Shown here one piece after another: positions 49,761 through 62,500 of a stretch of 64,000 bases of DNA (positions are counted from its first letter, which is position 1; every line of letters starts with the position of its first letter). The DNA lies in assembly GCA_019722365.1 (NCBI GenBank), contig JADFUC010000089.1, positions 1-64,000 on the forward strand, read 5' to 3'. Under the pieces are notes generated by a model, which worked only from the letters and a program-made list of their open reading frames with translations, made no database searches and had not been told where the DNA came from. The stretch is from Lithospermum erythrorhizon. Lineage: Eukaryota > Streptophyta > Magnoliopsida > Boraginales > Boraginaceae. The position numbers were made by a program, and so were the translations under genes.

Positions 49761-50466
49761 AGTTTTGCGAGATAGAAAGGATTGTCGTTGGTGAAATTAC
49801 ATTGCGGATGTCTTTGAGAGAGGTTCTCGGGAGATTACGGAGGAGGCGTAAATGAAGATGCATTGAAGGTGAGGAGAAAGATACCCCAGTGACGAGAATG
49901 TAATGCCGTTTGGTGATGAGTTCAGTGAAAGGAAGGAACTACAGGGGAAGGATCTGACCCGGTTTTTTGTCTTTGCGCTAAATCCATCCCCGAGTTGTGG
50001 CGTGTTTCAAAGTCGCGGTGAGAGGTATTCCCAGCGTCGATTGTTGCTAAGCTTGTTGAAAGATGTTATGATCGGCTTGTCGAGGGGTAATGAATTAGAT
50101 CAAGGGAGTAAATCGGCGTCAAATGGGAAGATAGAAGAGAGAGATGCGTTGATATCAGCTTTGGAGGTTTTCAGAGGTCTTTTAGAAGAGATAAAATTTG
50201 AAGAGATCCCAGAAAGGCCAGGCGGGGAGAGCAAAGTAGAGTGAATTCTTTGAATGAGGGAAAGTCAACGGGGGGTAGAGGTAAGGACTATTCTAGATTC
50301 TCTTGGGTAGTCGAGTTGGTGTCGTTCGGGGATGTTAAAGGATTGGAAAGAAGATCTTGAAGTTGGGATCGAACTTCGATGGGAGTTCGATGGATGTTGA
50401 AGTCGGGAGAGAATTTCTTTACTTGAGAATGGTCTTTGAAGGCAGGTGGTCGAAATTTGTCCTTCC
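49761..50466. other. Interior 3' part of the copia element, unrecognised
   Basis: A plus-strand frame of 113 codons (49903-50244) reads 'MPFGDEFSERKELQGKDLTR' and ends in a charged, Glu/Lys-rich tail. Minus frames overlap at 49615-49863 and 50265-50468. None shows an integrase or RT motif. The plus frame might be the remains of pol or a captured sequence. Confidence 0.3.
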
Positions 50467-50477
50467 AAAGTGAGGGG
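50467..50477 (+). other. Polypurine tract of the copia element
   Basis: 'AAAGTGAGGGG' lies directly before the 3' LTR start TGTATTAAGG. It is the expected plus-strand priming site and resembles the AAGTGGGAG(A) tract common in plant copia elements. Confidence 0.75.
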
Positions 50478-51051
50478 TGTATTAAGGAATTGAAGGCTGG
50501 TGAGGCGGTTTTGGCTACAGTATTTCCTAATTGAGTAACTAGGATATATCTCTTGCTTGGTAGGTTTTATTTTTTAAGCGGTTTTGGCAGAGGCTTGGAG
50601 CTCAAGAAAAGGCGTAGTGCTTCTTGGGTTTTGTTAACTTTATAAATATATAGGATGATTTAAATGAGTTTTATTTATCATTTATGAAAATACTATAATA
50701 GAAGCATATTAATCGTCACAGAATAATATTAGGTCTTTAATATTATTGAAGAACATAGTTTTGTTAACTTGAAGAAGCTTTAGAGTTTATCTTTGTTAGC
50801 ATTAGAACTTTGTGGTTGAGATTTTAGGTGTACAAGAAAATCACTGACATAGATTATAATAGGTAGTGGTATTGGGGGCATAACGTCTTACGGTTTATTA
50901 GTGGATTACTACCGGCCGTGACAGGGCAGTATCTTTCGGCAATTGAGGGGGAACTTGTATAAATTCATGTGTTTTGTTTATTTCATGGCTTAAATTTATC
51001 GTTTTTTATTGATTCTTTGGCTTGGGAAGTGATTTAGAGTCTTAAATCACA
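50478..51051 (+). repeat. Copia 3' LTR
   Basis: It starts TGTATTAAGGAATTGAAGG and ends CTTAAATCACA, as in the 5' copy. The two copies differ mainly by short indels, including inside homopolymers. Confidence 0.8.
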
Positions 51052-53160
51052 CCTTGGGGGGCAGTGGTGAGAATTTGAGTGGTGCGAATTGGGGATGGGA
51101 GGCGAGAAGTTGCGTTAATAAAGTAAATGATAATTATAATTAAATAAAAATATTTTTGTTAGGTGATCATTAAACTGAAATGGATGGAGTATATTATATA
51201 ACAATTATTAACTACTAAAATGATAAATTTTTTATATTTCAAAAGATTCATTTAACTAAATTCACAATTTAGTTTTTTTCTTATTATATTATCTTATTCC
51301 CTTCGGATTAAGGAGTGCCTAAACTTACATCACGGTTGTACTAAGTATGATGTCGTTTAAGTGAACTATACGAATTAAATTTAAAGAAGGTGATCCAAAA
51401 AGTTGGAAAATGGGGATGCAAATGCTTCTGATAAAGAGGGTCAATGTTGCGCTATATTTCTTTGATAATTGTTGAATATATTGATCTAAAGTAATTCAAA
51501 TTCTTAAAAATCAACTCACTAAACCTTAATCTAATCCTTATAGTGTAATAGGTTGTTTTTGTGTGATGTGTGAACAACTCTTAGTTTTGTGTCTCTTATG
51601 GTTAGAAAGAAACACCTAGCTTAGTGCATTAAGTTGAATTTTCGTGATTTTCTTTCTCCTTCACTTTTGAGTCTCTTATATTTTTATCTTTGTGGTGAGC
51701 TCTTAGTTGGATGTGTGAAGGTAAATGGTTGAATTTTCGTTTGAGTTTCGATTGATGGCGCAATTTAATAGTAATCAAACGAATATAAAATTGAGTCAAA
51801 TGACAATAGTGGATATCGATCCTCAAGAATAATTATGAGCATATATTCCAAATAATGAACAATTACACAAATGAACTTGCAGGGTTGCGGCTCTTCCACT
51901 ACTTAAATTAAAATTATATTGGAGAGGATTTGAAAGTGTTAAAAGGAAATGCTGATAGTGGAATCTTCTCAAAATTAATATTCCCGAATTTTCAAATTAA
52001 TATTCAAATTCGGAACAACTGAAAAAAATAAAGAAAATGGTGGCTCCATTATGAGATAATTTTTATATGACTCTTTTTATTAATGAAAGGTAATTTACCT
52101 TCTAATTTTAATTGTTGACTTTTTAAATTTTGATTTCAAATATTTTATGTAAAACATATCAAATATAGTATTTTCATTCTATTTTACTAATAGTATAATT
52201 TTAATAATTCACTCTAACTTTTAATTATCTAAATTACTAATAATCTTTTCACGTAAGTTTAACACGAACAAGTTGATGCTCAAACGAGATTTTAACTAAA
52301 AACTCCAAAAAGACCAATTACAAAACAAATTGATTAATAAAATGAATGTCCAGACACATTTTTAGCATCAAAAGTTGCCGGCCATCTCCTCTACCATCTT
52401 CATCTCAGTTCCTCCTTTTCCTCCATTGCTGAAATTAACTCTGTCAAGAAAGTTTTAAGCAACTAACAAATAAATTCAAAATCAAGAAACATACAAGAAA
52501 CAGTGGAATCCCAATTTCTAGGAATTTTGACTTTTGGGAATTCAAAGTCAAAGCTAGTGTGGAAAATTTCAAATCCCCTAAATGTTGCCACCCTTGTCGA
52601 TTTCCAGTCCGTCAATAATTGTTTGATTTCCATCCCTTTTTTCTTTTTGAGCTTTAATTTGTTCTCTTTGCTTTTCATCATATTCTTGTGTTTTAGTTAA
52701 TTTTGATTTCTAGGTTCTTGTTAGGTAAATTAATTGTTATAACTCTTGTTAACCTTTGTCATACACGCTACTTAATTTACTCCTTTTAAACCTTTTCTAC
52801 AATATCCACGCTTGAAAATATCTTCCCAACCTCATGAATCATCATCAACACAAAGACATTCAAATTCTGAAATCATCATACAATAACAATTTAAAATCAA
52901 ATATTGATTATGATCATTGAAAATTCTTTGAAAAAAAAGACTATTAAAGACAAAAGCTATAATAAGAAAGCAAAAATCTTTCATTATGCCAGAACTCTGC
53001 AAAATGCAAATTCCCCATAGAATTTATACTAAACCAAAACTTACCGTTTTCTCCCTCCCCCTCACTTCTCACCATCCAAATTACAATCTACCGTATTCTT
53101 GATCCTTACTCCTCGATTCTGAGTATCAGCCCTAAATGCGGGCCAGCATACCTATAGAGG
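51052..53160. other. AT-rich intergenic DNA, no supported gene
   Basis: The sequence is clean and very AT-rich. Frames 51629-51826, 52463-52681 and 52503-52700 are short and overlap on opposite strands. No repeats or RNA genes were recognised. Confidence 0.5.
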
Positions 53161-53167
53161 CTTTTTT

Positions 53168-53608
53168 GTGCTAAGTATTTACCTCTCGGCAGATTACCGT
53201 CCTATTTTACAACATAATGATGTTGTTACCTCTATCTACTTTAAATTTAAATTTGTTTCTACAAAATTAAAATGCAATTCTAATAATCTTGTTGAAGTTT
53301 TGGAGACACCACATTTGAACAGAAAGAGACAGAGAAATTTTGGGGATCTGATATCAGATGACGATGTTGTTTTGGAATCAATTTCAAAAAGGAAAAAATT
53401 AGAATTGGAAAATTTCTTGGACCAATCTGGGGGAAATATTAGGTTTCTTTGGAGTTCTTTTGATATTGGACTGTGGTTATGTGAAGATAAAATGGGTTAT
53501 TGTTCAGTTCAGGAAACCCTCATGATTCAGAATGCTATTGAAAAGGCTTTAAGAATATTAAAAGATAAAAGAATGGAGGTGATTTCTAGAAAAATGAATA
53601 TTAACTAG
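53168..53608 (+). CDS. 146-codon ORF, unknown; possibly a LINE ORF1 tail
   Basis: The frame opens at 53168 and runs to a stop at 53606-53608. The first 50 residues are mixed. From about residue 58 it reads 'RKRQRNFGDLISDDDVVLES' and 'ISKRKKLELENFLDQSGGN', a basic, nuclear-localisation-like and acidic patch, then 'QETLMIQNAIEKALRILKDK', which is helix-like. No zinc knuckle or known domain is seen. It lies about 0.9 kb upstream of LINE RT remnants on the same strand, so an ORF1 C-terminus is plausible but unproven. A host gene fragment is the alternative. Confidence 0.3.
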   Translation: MLSIYLSADYRPILQHNDVVTSIYFKFKFVSTKLKCNSNNLVEVLETPHLNRKRQRNFGDLISDDDVVLESISKRKKLELENFLDQSGGNIRFLWSSFDIGLWLCEDKMGYCSVQETLMIQNAIEKALRILKDKRMEVISRKMNIN

Positions 53609-54489
53609 TTAAAGGATTCAGATACTTTAGAGAGTGATGATTCTGTAATGGAGAGGAAGAGAAAATTCAAAAGAACCTTAAACTTGATGAATAACAAGGA
53701 AGAACCGGATGGATATATAAATAAGGATAGATTGGAAAGATCTAAATGTTTATGACGCTTTCTCAGATAGTGGTTGGGCCGGTTCTGAGAAAATGGATGT
53801 GCTAATAAGGGATCGTACTCACAGCTTTCGGCGGGGCAGCTACTGGTTACAACTGGTCGGGTTTTCTCTTCTTGCTATATTTTTAATTTTGTAATTGTTC
53901 CGTAATTGCTTTTTCAATTTAGTGATTTCAAACATAGTTTTGGTGGTTTTACAATGCACAGCAATTATAAAATTTTCTGTGAAACTAAAGAGGTTTGGGC
54001 GAGCCTGCAGTTCGATGCTTAAATCACTTAACGATGCAATATAAATTGATATTAACATAACATGAAAGTGCTTTTTAGCCAAGTAAAGTCACCACCGAGT
54101 TGATAAATACTTGAATTTTTAAAGCTTCCATTTCCCTTCTTCTTTCGGTGTGGATGCCTGTGGTAGAAGTGGTGGCACTTTGCTGGGTTGGAGTTTAAAT
54201 CAACATTGAATCAAATTACTACATGGTTATAAACATTTGTTACTTTTGAAAGCATCCGCAATCGGCTTCGCTATGGATTTTTAGGTTATTTATAATGTCG
54301 TTATCTCCGTAAACTTGGGTTGAGATATCTTATTAATGCTTGCTTTCCTTTGCTTCTCGCTTTGTGGTATTTTAATCAAGTTACACTAAATTTGAATAAA
54401 AAAAATTTATTAATTTCTCAAGAAAATACATTTTCCTTGTTGGATTGACTCAAATGTCGATGTATTTACTTGACGATTACAATTTGTTG

Positions 54490-55515
54490 TGCTTGTTAAT
54501 GGTGGACTGACTAATACGCTGAAATACGCTTGTGGTCTCCATGAGACCTCTATTTTTGTTTGGATTTGCGCTTTGAGCTCTCGAGGCACATCTTCGCATG
54601 GCTCGGGAATCTTATAACCTGCTTAAAGGTGTTTACATGTCCAAAAATAGCTGGCTATTTCATCTACTTTTCAGATATTTGTTTTTAACTTTTCATCTAA
54701 ATAATTGGCCGTCATTTCTTTTTAACATTATTAAGCAATACTAAAAGGATTCTGGTCAAATTATCAATTATAACAAATAGCACATAACTTTTAGTCCTCA
54801 TACTCCTGTATCTTCAACAAATAAAACTTTAGTAATTCTAGGTATAGCGGAATCTATTAATTCGAAATTTATTTGGGTATTCCTCTTGATATTTCCAGCA
54901 ATAAAACTTAAAATTTTTTCCAAATAATTGTGACCAGAAATAAAGAGATATTTTCTTGGGAATAAAATTTTAAAATTTTGCTTCAGGAGAATAACTCTAA
55001 ATTAAAATCGTTCTTGAGAGCCATTTTAGTTTATCTATGGAGTGTTAAGCCAAATTTTCCTTAGAATGCTTCGTGAATTTGGGAGGTCTCAGCGAAGCAT
55101 GTCCGCTGGATAAGCTAGGGGAATTTTGCATCTGAATCTGTGAGGGAGGCTTGGTTTGGCATCATCTTGCCACTTAACTGCCAAAAATGGATGTATACTT
55201 TTCAGCGACACATTCACCACAGTCAAAATTCTAAAACCTAAATATTATCCTTCTACAACTCTCTTAGATGCTAAATACAAAGCATGCTTTCGTCTTTGGA
55301 TTTGGAAGAGTCACATCTTTAGGCTTTCAATCTTAATAAAGATTTTTTTTGGATACTTTCATTGGATAGATTACCAACTAAAAACAATCTTCAAAATAAA
55401 ACCACCATTTGTGTGTAACAACTACTTTGCTCACTTATGTTTCTTCGTCAGCGAAGACAATTTTCTCCTTTTCCTCAATTGTACCACAGTCAAAATCATT
55501 TGGTCACACTAATTT
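54490..55515 (+). pseudogene. L1-type LINE reverse transcriptase, 3' half, decayed
   Basis: Blocks in shifting plus-strand frames follow plant L1 ORF2 order: 'VLVNGGLTN' (about 54494), residues of GLRQGDPLSPFLF and 'LLKGVYMSKNSW' (to 54655), 'SGQIINYNK' (about 54750), 'FSPHTPVS' (about 54792), 'LVILGIAESI' (about 54830), 'LTAKNGCILFSDTFTTVKIL' and 'KPKYYPSTTLLDAKYKACF' (55180-55295, matching the LLAKxxWRLxxxxDxLxxxxLKAKYYPxTxFLDAKxG block), 'LDRLPTKNNLQNKT' (about 55370, the zf-RVT LPTKxNL motif) and 'FLNCTTVKIIWSH' (to 55512). Such elements retrotranspose by target-primed reverse transcription. Stops and frameshifts make this copy dead. Confidence 0.8.
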
Positions 55516-56591
55516 GATACTAACTTTAGCACCAATTTTAACTCCATTTACCAATTCCTATGTTTTTAGATCTTTTAATGGAGTATAGCAAGCTCCATAT
55601 GAATGACATAGTTTTTATTAAAGGATTCATCTTAGATACTATTGGAATTATTTCTCGTACTAAGGATCGGACCTTTGGTCAACTGTCAAACAATTTCACA
55701 AGAATAATAGACATGTAATTCTAAATGAAACTTTAGCAACAAATCCTTCTTATTATACTCTCTCAACAACATAAATTTGATTAAAAACATTAAATCATTT
55801 AGTTATGATAACTATGATTTGGGATCAAATTCAATTGTCAACTCAATGAGATTACTTTTAATTCAGGTGCAGGAAAGAATTCGATAGGCTTTATCCGCCG
55901 AAATCCAAGAATAATTTCAAAGCGTACGCCAGTTCGAATTTCCTTCTTCCCCAGAATCTACTCTACAGGAGCAATTCTTATCAAATCTTCAATGAAAAAC
56001 AAAAGTAATTCAATTTTAAAGAATATTTAGGCCATTGTTATAATCACTTAGATGTGAAAACAGCACCCTTGAAATTGAACTGTGGAGTCTTCACCGAAAA
56101 TCATGGATAGTATCGGGATTGGAAGAATATGGATAATGAATTTTCAGCTTCCTTTCGATGAATTTGATATGCCATACGACATTAAATGTTTTAATAATTT
56201 ACAATATTTCATTTTTAGAAAGCATGCAATTGGGTTTCTTTGAATTCAAGCCATGACGACAATGTTAGATCAAGACTTTGTAGAACTTATATTATCTATA
56301 AAAAAAAGAACTAAAAACTCCAAAAGAGTAACCTAAACATCACATTCCAAACAAAACATAAATAGTTGATTGAATCAGTTTTCACTACCTTAATAACACC
56401 CCACACCTATAGTTTTAAACTTGCATCTCAAACAATAAACAAATGAAACAGCATGCTTAAAAAAGCAAATGGCTAAATTGTTGCCCTACAATAAAGCAAT
56501 CCAGCCATGGGTAGTAACTTCAACCACCAAGCACAAGTATAGAGACTCTTGAGAAAAATATGCTCATCACAAAGGTAGGAGGCATAGTGGT
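55516..56591. other. Spacer between the LINE and UTP25 3' end
   Basis: Clean AT-rich DNA without a supported gene. Part of 55516-56170 may be the LINE's 3' tail. The last 200 or so bases should include the 3' UTR and poly(A) signals of the minus-strand UTP25 gene, but no single signal can be named with certainty. Confidence 0.4.
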
Positions 56592-59500
56592 TTACTCGTA
56601 TTCGAAAACGAATAGACCTTTTTTAGATGCAACCATGTTTCTTGCAGCAGCTGAACCAACAATTCTCTCAAGCTGAAATCCCAAAACAATTTATCAGTAA
56701 ATAACCATCAGAAGGAAAGGCCATGGTTTAAGAGTCATCTAGCACTTCAACAAAATCAGTGGCATCAATAAAATTCTCTTTAAAAAGAAGTCAAATTTCC
56801 CCCTAAAGTGCAAGATACTCATTATACATTAGGAAGGTAGCTGGGAGGATAGAAATTACCCGCAGCTGATCAAATCTAGAGTATAGAACAGTGCATGACT
56901 GGGATTCCTCGAGCATATTAACAATCTACAATCAAGATCAGTACTAATTAGACAAAATCTAAACAGGTGAGATTGTCGGGGACTATTAAGAGAAACAGCC
57001 AAGAAGATTCAAGCTAACCTCAGGGTAAAATTCTTTCCTCTCGGGTAGTGAATATATGATTAAATTCCGAATACCACGTATCTGTACAAGAATCATATTA
57101 GGAGGTAAACAAAATGATAATCATTCAGGAAAAAATGGGACCTCCCACTACAGACATCATTCCTACACAAAATGGGAAAATAGAATAAAAGTTAAGGAAC
57201 AATAACTAATTAAATACAAAGACCTTGTATCTGCGATAGAAATGAGATCTCTCACTGTAAAGCATAATTTTTCTCTCCCCTTTAAAAAACCAATCTCGTG
57301 CCCTTGAAATATCACCTTGCTCTGTGTACCTGCATGTTTAAGAATGGCTCGATCAACTTAGAAATAGAATATGGATTCAGGGAGGACTACACCTTATTAA
57401 AAAAAAAAATTGTTAATCAAATGAAAAGTATCACAGTATAAGTGTTATCATACTCTCCAATCAAACAAAATGATGCATCCTGGGCTTTCAAGAAGTTCCT
57501 AAGCCGGATAAATTCAATGTATGAACTCATAAATAGCATAATCCCACCCTGCAAAGGACCAAACATTTGCCAATTAAAAACTGGTGTCTCATTGATAGGG
57601 AGTTAAAGTATGTAAAAAACATATGAACTATTAACTTACATGAATAGAATCTTTAATCTGTGGGAATATCTGCAATCAGAGTGACCAATGTAAAATCAGA
57701 TCCAATGAAAAAAACAATGTGTTGCAAAATGTCACCTTAGATTGATAAAATTCACATAGTTTCAACAAGACACGAAATGAACATTGCACGGTTTATCTAA
57801 ATAAATACGGAGTAAGTACCAAAGATTATTTTCATAAACTAAGGTCATAGGGCATACACCAAGTCCATAGAGATCAATGTCTGAATGATATATTGTCTTA
57901 CAATAATGGAAGTATTGGAAATCTATCCCTGGACTCCTGGGTAGAGGAGGTGTTATGTTGCCGGCATTAATGATTTTACTTAATAACCTGGAGGATATTC
58001 ACATGGAAACGGTACACAATAACTAATCCCATGCATCGACATAGCTAATCTACCCAAGTTAAAATAACATGCCTAAGACTGTTCTAGTTAAGTTCCACAT
58101 AGAGACATTACCATAAACAATGCACTGCTGTGTAATCAGATGAATTACTAGACTGACCTTTTCTGTAAAATATTTGAAACGAACATCATCAGCATCTGCA
58201 AATGAATCCACGTCAAGCCGCTGATAAAGCTGGATGATTGAAAAGCACAATGAGTCCACAACTGGTTCACTTCAATGAAGTCATGGAAGCAAAAGAAAAA
58301 AAGGAAGTGCAAACAAATTTATTCATTACCTGAGAAACCCTTGGTATTAGTTTTGAGAGCACGCCTTTATAGTCGCATTCCAATTTCATCTGGAAGTACA
58401 ATAGTGCAGCTGGTCAGAGTTTACACTCTCAACATAATGATATCCAGTCAAATTACAGACAAAAAGAATCAGTGTTTTATGCAAACAAGAACACGACGTA
58501 ACCAATATCTAGTGACCCTTCAATTTAGGCAAAATTTGCAATTTTTATGGGTAACATTTGTGGTCGCTATTTATACTTTCCAATTTCTGATGGAAGAAAG
58601 GTCAAGCAGAATATGACAGTACTTTTGATTGAAGGGGCTAAAGACTGCCATTTGACTCCAATTTCTTTTGCTTATGATATAATTAAATATATTTGTTAGG
58701 GAGGATTTCAGACCCTAAGATTTCATAAGCCAAAGTTGTTTAGAACTTCAGATATAAAAGAGATTGTGCCGAATGAATTTTGTTAGTGTAATAATTTGGA
58801 ATTCAAATGATTCCTTTTTAAAAGATCATTTTGAAGCCACTGAAATTGAAATCCCTAGATTTTAAATCCACTCAAAATTCAAATGCTACCTTATATCTAA
58901 GATAAAATCCCTATATCTTGATTCCATGTAAGGGCTCTGGCATAACATATACTTATTATGGTGAAGGTAGAAGCAACAAGCCATGGACATGCTTTGGCCA
59001 TGAATTGCAACAACATAAACTGCAAGATATTTCCACAACTACCTCTGTACAAAGATAGGTAGTAGTCCAGGTTCTCTCAATAAATTAATGTTAGGAAGCT
59101 TTTCATGTTTGCAAGCAAATGTAAATGTACGATAAAATTGGTATACCAGACCTTTCCCTCATAATTAACGCACTGGTGATTGAACGTCGCATGGATATCT
59201 GCAAAAATATAGGTATAGATGACAGATAATTTGCATTATATCAATTCTTTCTATCTTAATATATGACTAAGGAAAATCAAACAATCCACTAAATCAATAA
59301 AAAGGCACACATATACACAGACAAAATTCTAAGCATAACTTTCCCCTCTAATATATAATATAGACCCTTCTCAAGTGCTTATAGGCAGAAACCAAACAGC
59401 TAAAGATCAAGAAAATTCAGCTTTAGCTCAGCCCATACCAAGAAAATGATAGAAGGGGAATATGAGCGAAAAGGATGACAAAGGAGAAGTACCTGGATTT

Positions 59501-62500
59501 ATATGAGAACTTAAGATTATCGTTTGCCTGTAGAAACGTGCTTGCCCCTCCAAATACCTGGATAACAGAAGTTGCTTCGTTCATGAGAATGTAAACAATT
59601 ATTGAAATTAAAAAATTAAGATAATTACCCAATGTTTACATAAATGTGAAGGAAGAAATTAATAGAATCTCTTAACAATAGCAGAAACAGGTATTAGAAA
59701 ATGAGATGTTATGAGTACCACTGTCGTATACGCATAATATCAGTATTATGCTGCTTATTCGGTAAGCGATTCAATTGTTTGATAACTGTATCAACATGAG
59801 ACCAATTCTGCAAAAATTCAAAGAGAAGAACAAAACAGTAGGTACAGCGTTAAGAAAGAAAGTGATCCTAAGATAAAGATACAAAGTTCACATAAATACC
59901 GTAAATATGTAACCACATGATGTACCTGCATCAATATGACGTCTGCATGATCAATTATAAGAATCTGGTACATTCCGAATTTAAGCCATGTCAATAAGAT
60001 GTTAAGAGATACTGTCAGAAACCGTAATACATGAGGAAGTAATTAACCAAACCAAGTCTTATCCCACTAAGCATGGAATACACGAGTAAGCAATAAGAGA
60101 TATTTTTACCTCAATAGAAGAAAGATAATCAACATTCTTTTCCTTCATAGCTTCCGCTTCCCCAATTTTCTGTAAAGTAAATGTAACCAAATTTAGACCA
60201 TTTATGCACATCATAAAAATAAATATAGACATACAGTTTTATGAACTTAGTACACAAATACAGTTGTTTCTTGGGGTTTAGAAGCAATTGGTCACAATAA
60301 CCACTGCCGATAACTTCCAACCCCAAACTCAATTAAGTTTGCTTTAGAATTTGAGCTAAATGTGAGATTCTTGACAATACGCTAAAAATTTGAGGAAGTG
60401 AAATCACCATCAACATGCCTCAATACTAAAAATTCTTCCCCTAAGAAGGGTAAGGATTGTACGCAATCTTGCCCCTGTGATAACAGAGAAGTTGTTTCCG
60501 AATTGACAAAAGATGAAATGCAAAGGCCAAATACTACTTCACAACAGATAAGAAGTATAGGCAGTGTAATGAGGCACTTTGATTTATTCCATTCGATCCA
60601 AGGTCAGACTAAGTATTTGACTCCATAGGACAAGAAAGTTTTGGAGGAAGTGAAATAAGATACTTAAATGCCACATCTCTTCAATAAATAAAAAATTTAT
60701 CTACCCATGCATATATAAATACTTACACCTGAGCATTCAAGAAGCAACATGTGAAAATTTGGTTTGTGAAATAGTGTAAAAAAATGCTAACTCGCATAAG
60801 GTCCAAGGTAATTGAAGCAAAGAAAACATTAAAAACAAAAAACAAAATATGCAGATTCACAAGAGCGACATGAAGGCTCATTGATTAGCAGGAGCAATTA
60901 CGAGGATTCCAACTAAATGGTATACACACCGATAATAAGAAAAGTATGTGTTGGACTCAAAAGAATCAAGCAAAAACAGACATAAGGTACTATAGCAATC
61001 CTAATTATAATTTTTTTTAGAAAGCCACTTGCAGCCATTTACTACTCATTCACAATCCCAATTATTTGAAGTTCATAAAATCCTTACAAAATTAAACGGT
61101 TTTAAAAATATAAGGGCAATACAGGATATAATAATTTGCAGATCTTATGTAGCAATAGTTTACAGTTATTAAGCCAAGTGGAGATGCAATAATCATGTCT
61201 GAATCTTCAAATTTATTGAACTGAATAGACTTCCTGAAACAAAACAGACAAAAAATATTAGAGAATCCAACATAAAGTAGCAGTAAAATGAACTGTCCTT
61301 TTTTTACCAATAGAATGAATAAAATAAACAAGGCATTCAATTAAAGAAACAAAAGAGGGGAGAAGGGATTAGGGTTAACAGTAAAAAGAACTAGTTTTCA
61401 TGTTTGTTACGCAATAAAAGCGATGCTGCACTCTAGCATATAGCCACAAGTGTTCTTCCGTTTTGTGTATGTGGTTTTAGGTTATTTTTTCTCAATTGGC
61501 GAAAAGGACCACGAGGGACAAAATATTCAGCTATATGATCTCTGTATAGAGGGAAAAATATCCATATAAGAAGAAAAAGGGAGGAGTATTGAGAAAAGGC
61601 ATCTATAGCGGAAGAAAAAGAGATAAGGTGGAAAATAGTGCAAGTTCAAAACAAAAGGAAAGCCTTAATAATTCTCATTGATGATAGTTATATAAATTTT
61701 ATGGCTATCAGCTACGCTGCAAGTACTTATGAGAATAAACTATGAATTAGATAAAAACATTGAATTTTTAGTTTCTCATAAGGCATTCTCTTGGGAGATA
61801 CCTAACATAAAAAAAAATCATAAATGCACATAAAACAAAGGGTTAATGGCGCATGATCATTCGTGTTCGCATTCACCATTCGATCATGTTTCAAAATGAC
61901 CCATTCGATCACATGTTTGAAAAATGTCTCGCTCGGTCATTCCATCAAAATGGAACTTAACTTTGACTTTTAGGCGAGTGTGAGTAAATTGTTGACACTC
62001 AATTTTTAAAATGCTTTTAATTCTTAAAAAGTTTAGGGCAAATATTTGAATGAGATTATTAATTTTAATAAAATATCAGGTGAATTAATATTTGGATGCG
62101 ATAAATATTTTTGCCCCAAATTTATTAAAATTGAAAAGTTATATGTAAATGAGTGTGGACGGACTATCACATCAATTGTCAAAAAATTCAAACACGTCCA
62201 CATTTTGGCCAGATGATCAAGTGAACACTGCATGTGTGATCCGTCATTTTGAAACATGTGTGACTCGAATGGTGAGCCGTTTAGTATGTATGATCGGCAT
62301 TTTCATTCACCCTAAAACAAAAGTTAAACTTTGGCATACTGCAATCATGATATGTCTGAATTTAAACACAGAATTTGTATTAAAATGATTTCACATACAA
62401 AAATTAAAGACATATTATGAGAATTATGGTCTAGTTGCATTACTCTGGAAATTTGATAGATAACATGAAGTTATCATCGCTGTTTCCACCAAACAATGAT

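Larger units (their letters stand above)
47994..51051 (+). mobile_element. Short copia element without integrase or RT
   Basis: Two LTRs of about 0.55 kb flank an interior of about 1.94 kb with a PBS, gag, zinc-knuckle and protease-like remnants, and a PPT. The interior is much shorter than the roughly 4 kb needed for a complete gag-pol. No integrase, RT or RNase H motif was found between 49.7 and 50.47 kb. It is either an internal deletion derivative or a non-autonomous form. No 5-base target duplication is readable (TGGGA on the left, CCTTG on the right). Confidence 0.75.

Noticed and set aside
55156..55512. 118-codon plus frame as an independent gene
   Set aside because: Its residues match the LINE RT and zinc-finger end, so it is part of the retrotransposon remnant.
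58275..58616. 113-codon plus frame inside UTP25
   Set aside because: It overlaps a confirmed minus-strand UTP25 exon and its introns, so it is a shadow.
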